DNA of 64,000 nucleotides from Guptibacillus hwajinpoensis (GCF_020524165.1 NZ_JAIVKU010000004.1:682001-746000), one strand, 5' to 3'. Shown: positions 17,293 through 26,243, counted from the stretch's first letter. Made by a program: numbers and translations. The notes: a model not told the origin generated them from the sequence alone.

Positions 17293-19512
17293 CTATGCAT
17301 CTGCTGGAAGAATTTGATTAATAATTTCATTAACCACAAGGGTAGATTGCATTCTAACGGATACTGCTGGTGGCAGAACATCTTTCATGCCCTCGAATGG
17401 TACACCCAGATAGAATACTTTCCGATCAATAGCTACAAATGGAAATGGAACTTCATGCACCACATGACGAGCAACCGGAATTTCATGAACAACCTTAGGT
17501 GAGATAATCATCGTTTTAGCAGGTGCTGCTTTCAACGTGCTGATCCACTCTTTTGTTAGTGATGTGCCTGATGGAATTGAAATAATGACCTCATTTGCTT
17601 TTTGAATATCATGAAATACGGTATTTGTGTTTAATGCATGACTCCATTTCAACTGAGAATGTTGATGTGTAATCCACTTCCCTATTTGTGAAGGTCCAAT
17701 TCTTTCGTTTTTTTGTAACTGGTGCTCCACTAATTGCCTGAGCGTCTTTGATTGAGACATACGCTTTTTGTAATAGTCCACGTTACTAACATGAATAAAT
17801 TTCCCTTTTGTTCGCGTCATCGCAACGTTAATTAAACGATCGCTATTATTTCCTGTCAGTAGCATTCCTGGACGGAATTCTGGATCACTATCTACAGTAT
17901 CAAACACCATCATATCTCGTTCGCTTCCCTGAAATCGATGAACAGTTGCTGAAAGAATATCAGCTTGGTCAGTAGGTGACAGGAGATCTTCTATCAATAA
18001 TCCCATGAGTTTCGATTGGGCACGATAAGGTGTTACATAACCAATCGAGGTCATTCCTGATTTCAATGATTCATAAATTGCTTGAAAAGATAAAAAGAGT
18101 TGCCATAAGTTCATCCGAGATTTTGATGAGTGGCCAGTAAAACAATAAGCACCTGTATGACTCGTATCAATGAGAGCAGAAGCCCTCCCTTTGAAAGGAC
18201 GTTTTCTAGTTATGTCTTCTCTTAATGCTGCAGTGTTGGGATAATCCTTAACAAGAGAATGATAAATCGTTTTGTTTGTAAATGCAGAAATAACTGGATG
18301 CATTCGCCTTTGCTCATTTAAAAGAAACAATTGAGGGTGAAGATTACCTGATTCAACTGTTTCAATGATTCCGGCTCGATGGAAGACATCTTCTTTTAAC
18401 CACTTCGAAACTAGCGGATGCCGGGCCGATGCGATAGGGGGAAGCTGTTTAAAATCACCACATATCACAACCCGTTTTCCAAGCGAAGCAGCAAACGCTG
18501 CCTGGGGCACATACGCCATACTAGCTTCATCAATAATGACAACATCGACTCTCTTTCGGTAGATCGTTTCATCAATCGCTGCTTTTGTTAAAGTAGTTCC
18601 AATTATAGTAGCGTTTTTAACGAATTCCGTTTCTTTACGCCTAATCTTTTCGAGAACATTTCCTAACTTAGACTCTAACTTTAGCAACTGAGTTGAATCA
18701 CGATTGCTAAAGGAATTTGATAAATCCTCTTTTAAATTCTTCCGTTCCTCCATTATACTCGCTTTCTCTTCAGCAAGATCTGGATGCTGTGCCATCAGTA
18801 ACTGATCTGTATATAATGGCAATAGTGATGGAACATTACGTTGCTGACCATAGCGCATGATTTTACCCTCTTCAAACTTCTCCTTTTTTTCAGCAAAAAG
18901 AGAGATTTCACGCATTAAAACATCTACAGCTTGGTTACTATGGGATAAGATTAGAACGCTCTTTCCTTTAAAAAAGTGATTTGCGGCGGCTCTTGCCAGA
19001 TTATGCGTTTTACCAGTGCCTGGTGGACCCCATACATACGTTACTGGGTTGTATTTTGACCTAAGAATCAACTCATGGAGATGACTCTTAATCTTTTCTT
19101 CAGGATGTTTAACCGTTTTTGGTGGATTCATTAATTTGCTAACCCGCGCTAGCCTTCTTTTACTTTTCTTTATTTCTTCCAGGCGTTCGTGCAGCTCATC
19201 AAGCAATTCCCACGGATCATGGTAAAGATCGGCTTCTCTAATTAGATCGCCAAAATCACCTTCAAGGGCGATAATGACATTATTTCCCTCTGAAGATAAC
19301 ATTCTTCCTTCCCGTTTTATATGTTTCATTTCTATTCGTATTTTTGATCCAGATGGAATCTGAATAGGCGTACGTACATCAAAATAGTATCGAAAATCAT
19401 CGCCGGATAATAAACGACCGTTAACAATTTTGATTGGCCTACTTCCATACTTTTTTAAATGAGCTATTTCCGCACGAAGCGCTAATTGCCACTCTTCTAT
19501 CATTTCATTCAT
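17293..19512 (-). CDS. Upf1/DNA2-like superfamily 1B helicase with C-terminal PLD-like domain
   Basis: This is a 739-aa protein. Walker A GPPGTGKT is at 162-169 and Walker B IIDEAS near 325. Motif III GDFKQLPPI and motif IV-type RRMHPVIS follow. Motif V/VI are TVHRFQGSERD and NVAMTRTKGK. The N-terminal 130 residues form a family-specific domain ending in a basic helix. The last about 110 residues (NEVIISIPSG to FVAIDRKVFYLG) look like a phospholipase-D-type nuclease domain, but no HxK...D catalytic motif is visible. It is therefore probably an inactive, binding-only module. Likely nucleic-acid unwinding or repair role. Starts ATG 19512 behind AAGGAAG. Confidence 0.85.
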   Translation of the reverse strand: MNEMIEEWQLALRAEIAHLKKYGSRPIKIVNGRLLSGDDFRYYFDVRTPIQIPSGSKIRIEMKHIKREGRMLSSEGNNVIIALEGDFGDLIREADLYHDPWELLDELHERLEEIKKSKRRLARVSKLMNPPKTVKHPEEKIKSHLHELILRSKYNPVTYVWGPPGTGKTHNLARAAANHFFKGKSVLILSHSNQAVDVLMREISLFAEKKEKFEEGKIMRYGQQRNVPSLLPLYTDQLLMAQHPDLAEEKASIMEERKNLKEDLSNSFSNRDSTQLLKLESKLGNVLEKIRRKETEFVKNATIIGTTLTKAAIDETIYRKRVDVVIIDEASMAYVPQAAFAASLGKRVVICGDFKQLPPIASARHPLVSKWLKEDVFHRAGIIETVESGNLHPQLFLLNEQRRMHPVISAFTNKTIYHSLVKDYPNTAALREDITRKRPFKGRASALIDTSHTGAYCFTGHSSKSRMNLWQLFLSFQAIYESLKSGMTSIGYVTPYRAQSKLMGLLIEDLLSPTDQADILSATVHRFQGSERDMMVFDTVDSDPEFRPGMLLTGNNSDRLINVAMTRTKGKFIHVSNVDYYKKRMSQSKTLRQLVEHQLQKNERIGPSQIGKWITHQHSQLKWSHALNTNTVFHDIQKANEVIISIPSGTSLTKEWISTLKAAPAKTMIISPKVVHEIPVARHVVHEVPFPFVAIDRKVFYLGVPFEGMKDVLPPAVSVRMQSTLVVNEIINQILPADA

Positions 19513-19599
19513 TTTCTATCGCTTCCTTTTAACCATTCGTTCTTTTACAATTTCTATACTATATCATGCTCATCAATAACTCTCTACCGAACTGAACTC

Positions 19600-20469
19600 T
19601 TATGTTTTATGATGAGAATGGACGTGATCGAGAAAGACTTCAAGAACTTTCGTTTGAAAAGGAGAACGCATTAATATAGAAAACGTTCGTTTATATTTAA
19701 ATCTGGGCAATTCAAGTATCTTTAGGGTTCCAAGTTTTAATTCTTTTCTAATCGTCCATTTTGAAAGGATGCCAATGCCAATTCCAGCTTCGACAGACTC
19801 TTTAATGAGTTGCGTACTGCCAAATGCCATTTTTTGAGAAGGTACAATCGATAGGAGTTCCCACATTTTTTCAGTTGCTTCCCTTGTTCCAGACCCTTCT
19901 TCTCGTACAATCCACATTTCGTTTTCCAGAATGCTTCCATGCTCAACATTCTTATGTGTAGGGGCTGCTACAATGACCATTTCGTCTTCAGTGAAACTAT
20001 CTACTTTCATGTCTCTTGCTGGATAGTCTCCTTCTATAATACCAACATCTAACTGATGGGAATAAACAAGATCTCCAATTTCTCTAGAATTTCCAATGGT
20101 GACTGCTGGTGTTATTAGAGGATACTTTTCTCGTATTGAAGCAATAACATGTGGCAAAACATATTCGCCATATGTATAACTTGCACCAATCGTAATCTTA
20201 CCACTTGCACGATTGGTCAAATCATCCAATAAATAGTTCATCTTAGAATACAAATTTAATAACTCTCTTGCATGATGGTACACGATTTCACCAGCTTTGT
20301 TCATTTCCACGGAGCGATTGTTTCTTTCAAGTAACTTAGTACCAAGACTCTCTTCTAAACTTTTAATATATTGACTAACGGCTGGCTGTGTCATGTGTAA
20401 TTCTTCTGCTGCTCTTGAGAAATTTCGTTTATCAACGACTGTAACAAACACTTTTAATTGTTGATCCAA
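19600..20469 (-). CDS. LysR-type transcriptional regulator
   Basis: This is a 289-aa protein. The N-terminal winged HTH (residues 1-60, with RAAEELHMTQPAVSQYIKSL) is typical of LysR regulators. The remaining 220 residues form the periplasmic-binding-protein-like effector domain. It is divergent from the YeiH-type transporter gene, the standard layout for a LysR regulator and its target, with a symmetric site between them. The effector may be a sulfur compound if the transporter assignment holds (compare CysL of B. subtilis), but this is inference. Start TTG 20469 with GAGGTG upstream. Confidence 0.9.
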   Translation of the reverse strand: MDQQLKVFVTVVDKRNFSRAAEELHMTQPAVSQYIKSLEESLGTKLLERNNRSVEMNKAGEIVYHHARELLNLYSKMNYLLDDLTNRASGKITIGASYTYGEYVLPHVIASIREKYPLITPAVTIGNSREIGDLVYSHQLDVGIIEGDYPARDMKVDSFTEDEMVIVAAPTHKNVEHGSILENEMWIVREEGSGTREATEKMWELLSIVPSQKMAFGSTQLIKESVEAGIGIGILSKWTIRKELKLGTLKILELPRFKYKRTFSILMRSPFQTKVLEVFLDHVHSHHKT

Positions 20470-20485
20470 TTCCTCACCTCTATCT

Positions 20486-20506
20486 ATAAGTTATAACTTA
20501 TTATAA
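20486..20506. promoter_or_regulatory. Candidate LysR operator in the divergent promoter region
   Basis: ATAAGTTATAACTTAT (20486-20501) is a perfect 16-bp palindrome. Overlapping it, TTATAA-CTTA-TTATAA (20491-20506) contains two TTATAA units four bases apart. It sits 17 bp from the regulator start and about 75 bp before the transporter start. That suits autorepression and activation of the divergent gene. Confidence 0.55.
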
Positions 20507-20578
20507 CCATTCTATTTAATTATTTCACTTATAGTCATTTGTAAAGTAAACTATAAAAGGAGAAACGGAGGAAAGAAT

Positions 20579-21604
20579 ATGATCAACACGTTAAGACATC
20601 ATCAAACATTGCCTGACCACATCCGATGGCTCCTTGGCATTGCCTTTACGTTTTTTATTGCGTTATTAGGTTATTTTCTGGCCATGGTCCCAGGGTTTAA
20701 GCTTACTGGACAACTTGCTTCAGCGATCTTAATTGCCATTGCTTATCGACAAGTAGCTGGTTATCCAGAATGGCTAAGAAAAGGAATCACATTTTCATCA
20801 AAAAAATTACTTAGATTTGCGATTATATTATACGGAATAAAATTAAACGTAAGCATGATTCTTCAAGATGGATTACCTATTCTATTACTAGGTGCACTTG
20901 TTATTGCATTTGCTATCTTATCTTCCATTTGGCTTTCTAAAGTGATGAATGCTAATAAGTCTATTACTCTGCTTCTTGGCGCGGGTACGGGGATTTGCGG
21001 AGCTGCTGCAATTGCAGCTGTAGCACCGATTGTTAAAGCGAAAGAAGAAGATACAGCAATCGGCGTTGGCATTATTGCTTTGTTTGGAACGATTTTTTCC
21101 ATTGGCTATACCATTCTTCGCCCATTCCTTCCACTAACTTCAAGCGAATACGGAGTATGGTCTGGAATTTCACTACATGAAGTTGCTCACGTTGCTCTAG
21201 CAGCAGCACCAGGAGGAGAAACGGCATTAGCTATGGGGTTACTCGCCAAGCTTGGAAGAGTCTTCCTCCTTGTCCCAGTATGTTTTTTATTTATGTATCT
21301 TATGAAACGCAAAAACAAGGGTACGCAACAAAAGGTTGCATTCCCATGGTTTTTAGTTGGATTTGTAATCATGAGTTTAGCAGGAACATTCCTCCTCGGG
21401 CCCATTATCCCGTTCTCTGATTCAGCGGTGAATGTTGTGACAGAGATTACGACTTGGTGTTTAACCGCAGCTATGGTAGGTCTTGGTCTAAGTGTTAGTT
21501 TAAAAGATTTGAAAAATAAAGCCCTTAAGCCAATGGCGATTATCACAATCGTCTCCATCACGCTCTCTCTTGTAACTTTTTTTATCGTTAAATGGTTTTA
21601 CTAG
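20579..21604 (+). CDS. YeiH/UPF0324 family membrane transporter (putative sulfate-type exporter)
   Basis: This is a 341-aa integral membrane protein with about 10 hydrophobic segments. The family signatures GAGTGICGAAAIAAVAPI (about residue 138) and SLHEVAHVALAAAP (about 198) are both clear. The UPF0324 family is annotated as putative sulfate exporters, but its substrate has not been firmly shown as far as I know. The divergent LysR gene and palindrome indicate specific induction. Start ATG 20579 with GGAGGAAAG upstream. Its stop codon overlaps that of the convergent gene by 3 bp. Confidence 0.85.
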   Translation: MINTLRHHQTLPDHIRWLLGIAFTFFIALLGYFLAMVPGFKLTGQLASAILIAIAYRQVAGYPEWLRKGITFSSKKLLRFAIILYGIKLNVSMILQDGLPILLLGALVIAFAILSSIWLSKVMNANKSITLLLGAGTGICGAAAIAAVAPIVKAKEEDTAIGVGIIALFGTIFSIGYTILRPFLPLTSSEYGVWSGISLHEVAHVALAAAPGGETALAMGLLAKLGRVFLLVPVCFLFMYLMKRKNKGTQQKVAFPWFLVGFVIMSLAGTFLLGPIIPFSDSAVNVVTEITTWCLTAAMVGLGLSVSLKDLKNKALKPMAIITIVSITLSLVTFFIVKWFY

Positions 21605-22218
21605 GCTTCTGAATGGTCATCGTCTTTGGATGACCATTTTTTTCGTAAATAATCCACATATTGAAAGGCGGTTCGCACGATTAATGCATGAAGGAGAATG
21701 CCAACGATTGTAAGGAGAACGATCACCATTTTTCCAATGAATGAAGTTGGTTCAACTGAAAAGCGCCCAACAAAAATAATGGAACCTAGTGACCATATGG
21801 CAGCATCCTGAAAAGAATCGACAACAGGCTCATAGAAATAAAACGGGAAAGTTGAGACAATCACAAACACAAAACTTGTTAAAAACCATGTTTGAGGAGA
21901 CATCCCCATTGCCTTTCCTAGAATGGGATTACTAAATCGTTTTGCGATTGTTTTAATCCGCCATAAACGATAAAGTCTGGCTAGCTTTGCTCCTTGAAAA
22001 ATGGAGTCAAGAGGGATCAAAGCAATCAAATCAAAAGGATGACTTTTGATGTATTCCCATCGACTTTTAGATAAATAAAGAAAAACAATATAATCAATAA
22101 AGAAGACAATCCATGTACCAATCAAGATCTCCTGTTGAAAGGGAGACTCATACCAGATCGTTGAAACGGATAAGATTACACATACAAATAAAAGATACTG
22201 ATAGAGTTGTTTAAGCAT
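21601..22218 (-). CDS. Voltage-gated-channel-like membrane protein lacking a K+ filter
   Basis: This is a 205-aa protein with about six hydrophobic segments. The fourth is S4-like, with regularly placed basic residues (RLYRLWRIKTIAKRF, about residues 82-96). The first four segments resemble the voltage-sensor part of bacterial ion transporters. The last two should frame a pore. In place of TVGYGD the sequence reads WSLGSIIFVGRFSVEP (about 143-158), so no K+ selectivity filter is recognisable. It may be a sensor-only or non-selective channel, or a regulator. It begins 19 bp after the metallophosphoesterase gene, probably one operon, with GGGGGA as ribosome binding site. Confidence 0.75.
   Translation of the reverse strand: MLKQLYQYLLFVCVILSVSTIWYESPFQQEILIGTWIVFFIDYIVFLYLSKSRWEYIKSHPFDLIALIPLDSIFQGAKLARLYRLWRIKTIAKRFSNPILGKAMGMSPQTWFLTSFVFVIVSTFPFYFYEPVVDSFQDAAIWSLGSIIFVGRFSVEPTSFIGKMVIVLLTIVGILLHALIVRTAFQYVDYLRKKWSSKDDDHSEA
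21613..21643 (+). terminator. Terminator embedded in the 3' end of the convergent gene
   Basis: ATGGTCATC/GATGACCAT, 7-nt loop, followed by seven T on the plus strand, just past the transporter stop codon. The same bases encode the last residues of the minus-strand membrane protein. Confidence 0.8.
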
Positions 22219-22237
22219 GAAATCCCCCTTCTATATC

Positions 22238-22981
22238 CTAGTCCTTCCATCCCCGGTAGCGCGCCGTCCGGACTTCTTTTATGTAAGGTTCTAAATCTGG
22301 CATCTTCTTTTCTTTTGCCAATTGAACCGCAAGTTCATTATCATAAGGAACACGAATGATCGTAATCGAATAACTCTCCTTTTTTTCTGAATGTAAATGA
22401 CCTTCTAATATTGCGTAAGAGGCATCCGGTCTTTCAAGTGAATTACCTACACTTCCAGTATTAAATAGCGTTTTCTCACGCAAATACTGTATAAAACTCC
22501 AATGGATATCTCCATAGCCCACAATATCTGGTTGATTATCTGTATTAAGAAAGCCTCCAGTTTCCTTTGTGTTTAGGAACATTGCCTGTCTTTTTTCTAA
22601 AGGATCGTTTTGATAGACTCGCACATGAACACTTTCAGGTGATGCATGAAGGAGACGTACGCGTTGTCCACTTAAATAGAAGTCGTGTTGAAACCGAAGA
22701 CTACGCAAATAAGTTAATCGCTCTTCTCCTAAAACGGATTGATGCCACTTCATTGTTTCCCACTCAGAATATGCTGCCATATTTTCATCCCAATTTCCTC
22801 TAATCACAATGTTACAGTTTTCTCTTATAAGATCAACCACCAACTCAGAATCAGGTCCTTTACCAACGAGATCTCCTAAACAATAAATTTCAGAGACCTG
22901 CTTCTCTTTACAATCTTTCAAAACAGCTTTTAATGCTGGCATATTACCATGTATATCTGACAAAATTGCGATTCGATCCAT
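22238..22981 (-). CDS. Metallophosphoesterase (YfcE/PrpE-like)
   Basis: This is a 247-aa calcineurin-like phosphoesterase. Metal-binding motifs are SDIHGN (residues 8-13), GDLVGKGPDS (about 36) and RGNWDE (about 60, GN-H/D box), with LLHASPE near 120 and GYGDIHWSF near 160. Close relatives act on phosphodiesters, dinucleoside tetraphosphates or phosphoproteins, and the substrate cannot be told. The start follows GGAGG. It is upstream of the voltage-sensor-like gene in the same transcription unit. Confidence 0.85.
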   Translation of the reverse strand: MDRIAILSDIHGNMPALKAVLKDCKEKQVSEIYCLGDLVGKGPDSELVVDLIRENCNIVIRGNWDENMAAYSEWETMKWHQSVLGEERLTYLRSLRFQHDFYLSGQRVRLLHASPESVHVRVYQNDPLEKRQAMFLNTKETGGFLNTDNQPDIVGYGDIHWSFIQYLREKTLFNTGSVGNSLERPDASYAILEGHLHSEKKESYSITIIRVPYDNELAVQLAKEKKMPDLEPYIKEVRTARYRGWKD

Positions 22982-23082
22982 GCTTAACCTCCATTTTTAA
23001 CATTCATACCTATTATACCAGTCACTTCTTCAATCTACGAAAAACATTCATTAAAGAGGTTTCTTAAATGGCATTAAAAAAG

Positions 23083-23098
23083 GCCGCAATCGCGACCA
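23083..23098 (-). terminator. Terminator of the S13 peptidase gene
   Basis: GGCCGC/GCGACC stem (one G-T pair) with AATC loop, followed by six T on the minus strand, immediately after the stop codon. Confidence 0.75.
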
Positions 23099-23100
23099 TA

Positions 23101-24471
23101 TTACAATGCCTCGCCAGATAAAACGAGCATGATTTCATCTTCTATTTTCTCCGTTTCTTCTTCATCAAGAAAATGGTTGATCATAATTGAAAATATGAGA
23201 GGCTCTTCCTTTTTTATATAGCCAGATAAAGAGGTAACACCAATTAGAGAACCAGTTTTTGCGAATACGATGTTTTCTGCGGAAGTACCACCGAATCGCT
23301 CCCTTAACGTTCCCCCTACCAATCGTTCAGGTGAACCCGCTATTGGTAATGAATTCAAAAAGGTTGGAAACCAACTTTTGTTTTGTAGTTTAAACAAAAG
23401 CATCGAAAGTTCGTTTGGTTGAATCAGGTTCATTTGCGATATACCCGATCCGTCTCGCAAACACATGTTATCAGGATTCAACCCTTCACCTTTCAAAAAC
23501 ATTTTAACGACTTCTAACCCCGCCTCAAAGCTTCCTTCCCCTTTCCGCAACCTTCCCATTTCTTTTATTAAAACTTCCGCGTGTCCGTTATTACTCAGTT
23601 TCATGAACGTTATGAGTAATTCAGATAGCGGCATCGAAGTTTTTGTAAGAAGCGTCTTCACATGGTCAGGTGTTTGCGCAAGCACCTTATTGCCAGATAA
23701 AGTGATTCCATAACTTACAAGCGTTTCTGAAAATACTTCTAAGGCATAAGTAGCAGGGTTCCAAACGGCAATCCATTTCTTTTCTGGAGCAGCATATTGT
23801 GAAACGGTGCCTGTTATCGTAATGGTGTTTGATCCATGATTTCGTTTAACACGGAGATCTCCCTCTTCTTTAGATGAAACAATCGTAGCTAGATTAACAA
23901 CCTCGACATAATGAGTTTTAGGAAAAATCATAAACTCTGGTGATTCACCAATTTCTCCTTCTGACAAAATGGTCAACATGATGGTTCCTGCATCATAATC
24001 GGTGTTCGGAGAAATGGTAAGTGCAGAAATTTGTGCGCCATAATATTCGTGTTCATCACTCCAAATCATATCTTCTGAAAGATACTGAGCATCAAACCAC
24101 GATTCATCACCTACTAAGTCTCCCTGAATCCTTCTCACTCCAAGTGATTGAAGCTCTAGGGCGAATTTTTCTAAATCCTTAGGCAAAAGAGTAGGATCAC
24201 CCTTACCTCTTAAATAAAGATTCCCAATTAATTCACCGTCATGTATGATTCCATCCGTACAGATTTCAGTTGTAAAACAATAATCAGGACCAAGCGTATG
24301 GAGAGCAGCGGCTGCAGTTAAGAGCTTCATGTTTGAAGCTGGCGTTAACCTTGTATTTCCAAACTGGTTGAAAAGTATGGCCCCAGTTCTTGCAGATCGA
24401 ACGCTAACTCCTGCAATGGCTCCTTCAAGTCTTTTGTCATTTAAAACCTTATGTAAAGTTGATTGATTCAA
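23101..24471 (-). CDS. D-alanyl-D-alanine carboxypeptidase/endopeptidase (peptidase S13, PBP4/DacC type)
   Basis: This is a 456-aa penicillin-binding protein of class C. The active-site triad motifs are S-x-x-K in SNMKLL (about residue 47), S-x-N in SNNGHA (about 292), and KTG in AKTGSL (about 410). The insert between the first two motifs is as large as in DacB/DacC. S13 enzymes trim peptidoglycan stem peptides outside the membrane. Here the first residues (NQSTLHKVLNDKRLEG) are polar and no signal peptide is present, nor is one seen in frame upstream. The start used is TTG 24471, with a poorly spaced G-rich box. Either the start region is mutated or export differs. Confidence 0.85.
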   Translation of the reverse strand: MNQSTLHKVLNDKRLEGAIAGVSVRSARTGAILFNQFGNTRLTPASNMKLLTAAAALHTLGPDYCFTTEICTDGIIHDGELIGNLYLRGKGDPTLLPKDLEKFALELQSLGVRRIQGDLVGDESWFDAQYLSEDMIWSDEHEYYGAQISALTISPNTDYDAGTIMLTILSEGEIGESPEFMIFPKTHYVEVVNLATIVSSKEEGDLRVKRNHGSNTITITGTVSQYAAPEKKWIAVWNPATYALEVFSETLVSYGITLSGNKVLAQTPDHVKTLLTKTSMPLSELLITFMKLSNNGHAEVLIKEMGRLRKGEGSFEAGLEVVKMFLKGEGLNPDNMCLRDGSGISQMNLIQPNELSMLLFKLQNKSWFPTFLNSLPIAGSPERLVGGTLRERFGGTSAENIVFAKTGSLIGVTSLSGYIKKEEPLIFSIMINHFLDEEETEKIEDEIMLVLSGEAL

Positions 24472-24501
24472 AATCGTTTAAACCCCCACCCCAATTAAAA
24501 T

Positions 24502-24535
24502 AGAGCCAAAGCGACAATTCTTTTCGCACGGCTCT
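24502..24535 (-). terminator. Hairpin between the 48-aa ORF and the S13 peptidase gene
   Basis: AGAGCC/GGCTCT outer arms and GCGA/TCGC inner arms give a stable hairpin. On the minus strand ATTTTAATT follows. It lies 42 bp past the small ORF stop and 31 bp before the peptidase start, so it may terminate the former or attenuate the latter. Confidence 0.55.
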
Positions 24536-24576
24536 GTTCTAGAATGCTTCTGTTAATAGACTGTCATAGAAAAAAA

Positions 24577-24723
24577 TCATTTATTTTCTTTCAACTCCTG
24601 TTCGTTTTGGCTATTTCTTTTATAGACGCCTTCTTCTTTTAAAGTTTGTTCCTTACGCTCCATTTCCCATGGATATGTTAACAATAAGCTTCCACTTAAA
24701 GATACGGTTCGACGTTCTCTCAC
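24577..24723 (-). CDS. Small hypothetical protein, 48 aa
   Basis: A short reading frame with GTG start sits directly behind GGAGGGGAGG, one of the best ribosome binding sites in the window. The product begins RERRTVSLSGSLLLTYPWEM and continues with a charged, Lys/Glu/Gln-rich tail. There is no transmembrane segment or known motif. It lies in a 430-bp gap between the acyl-CoA dehydrogenase and S13 peptidase genes, with a hairpin 42 bp downstream. The site and the hairpin are the support; the protein is not recognised. The rest of the gap (24724-24902) shows only AT-rich sequence. Confidence 0.5.
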   Translation of the reverse strand: MRERRTVSLSGSLLLTYPWEMERKEQTLKEEGVYKRNSQNEQELKENK

Positions 24724-24902
24724 TTTCCTCCCCTCCCTTCGTTTCTTAATGATCTATTTCGCTATTCGAATGATTAATTCCTTCTTTTCTGACTTTTTTA
24801 ATTCCAATAGCCTAGAATGCTGGAAAATGAACTGTTTTTCTGATAGAAACTTGTCTAATCAAGGATAATTTTACTATGTTATTCAAAAAAAAGAACCTTC
24901 CA

Positions 24903-26081
24903 TTAGGAAGATTCATGCTGATTGAGCGCATTTCCTGCAAGCATTGAAATAACCGCATCATCCATTGGTGGGTTGTGTAATCCAGCTCTTACATCACGAT
25001 AATGGCGCTGCATAGGATTGTCTTTGAAAAGAGCTCTTGCTCCCACTATTCTCATCGCTAAATCTACAACTCTGGCTGCACTATTTGTGGCAACATGCTT
25101 TACAGCAGCGAGTTCAGGGCCCATGAAAGACCTCTTCTCAGGTTCTGCTACCCATCTTAGAGCAACAGAGTACATCATTTCTCTCGCTCGCATCAATTCT
25201 AATTCCATCTCACCGATTTTCCGCTGTACTTCAGGCACTTCTTTAATGGGTCCTGGAAGACTATTCGGAGAATACGTTTTAGCAAAATCAATCGCCTCAT
25301 TTCGAGCAGCAATCGCTACGCCAAGATAACACGCAGGTATATGGAGAAGCCAGGCTTTTGGTAGCTCATTTTTTGGGTTTTCCGGGCCTTCAATGAGAGC
25401 ATCTTCCGGTAGTGAAACATTATGAAGAACAAGATCATCACTTCTTGTTCCTCTCATCGACATCGTGTCCCATTTTTCTTCAATTTCTACACCTTGTGCT
25501 TTCATATTAACTAGAAAAAAACCTTTTTCTCCCGTATCGCCAATTTGTGAAGAAACAAGCGCATACTGAAGTCCAGGCGCCATTGAAGTAAATGATTTTC
25601 GCCCATTAAGAATCCACTTTCCATCTTTATGGATCGCTTTCGTCTGAGGCATACCACCACGCGTCGGGCTCCCTGTTGCAGGTTCTGACGCAGCACGATT
25701 AAATAGAGCATTTTCATTCATTATAAGGTTACTTAGTCGTTCAAAAACGTCATCTGACCACGTTTGCTCGTCTCTCATTTCTAACATAAGACCAAGATGC
25801 CAGCCAATTGAGAGCGCTGTAGCAGCATCTCCCGTAGCAATCCGCTCTTGAAGCATGACAAATTCATATAAATCAATTGCTTCTCCACCAAATTTTTCTG
25901 GAACGGTTAAACCTACATATCCTGATTTCTTTAATTCGTTGAAATTCTCAAAAGGGAACCGTCCCTCTTTATCAATATTTTCCGCCCTCTTAGAAAACGA
26001 ATCAGAGAGTGTATTCGCCATCTCTAATAATTGCTTCTGTCGATCATTTTTTATATAAGCGTGATACAAGTGATTTATCAT
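24903..26081 (-). CDS. Acyl-CoA dehydrogenase family protein
   Basis: This is a 392-aa FAD flavoprotein of the acyl-CoA dehydrogenase fold: an N-terminal helical domain (LKKSGYVGLTVPEKFGG near 50), a middle beta domain with RAASEPATGSPTRGG and SFTSMAPG, and a C-terminal helical domain ending with MQRHYRDVRAG. The usual catalytic-base region carries no obvious Glu at the standard position. This, and the RAASEP segment, recall the DszC/desulfurisation or nitroalkane-oxidase-like subgroup as well as true dehydrogenases. It stands alone without beta-oxidation genes, so a fatty-acid role is not certain. Confidence 0.8.
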   Translation of the reverse strand: MINHLYHAYIKNDRQKQLLEMANTLSDSFSKRAENIDKEGRFPFENFNELKKSGYVGLTVPEKFGGEAIDLYEFVMLQERIATGDAATALSIGWHLGLMLEMRDEQTWSDDVFERLSNLIMNENALFNRAASEPATGSPTRGGMPQTKAIHKDGKWILNGRKSFTSMAPGLQYALVSSQIGDTGEKGFFLVNMKAQGVEIEEKWDTMSMRGTRSDDLVLHNVSLPEDALIEGPENPKNELPKAWLLHIPACYLGVAIAARNEAIDFAKTYSPNSLPGPIKEVPEVQRKIGEMELELMRAREMMYSVALRWVAEPEKRSFMGPELAAVKHVATNSAARVVDLAMRIVGARALFKDNPMQRHYRDVRAGLHNPPMDDAVISMLAGNALNQHESS

Positions 26082-26243
26082 AAGATTCCAGCCTTTCCGA
26101 TTACTCTACACTTTCTATCCTACACTACGAGAGGAATTAATCTCCAGTAATTCGATCGGAAAAAGCACAATAACTTATTTCTAAGGAAAGAAAATGGAAC
26201 CTAACTCACTAGGTTTTTAAACCTAAGGGACGGTTGACCATAG

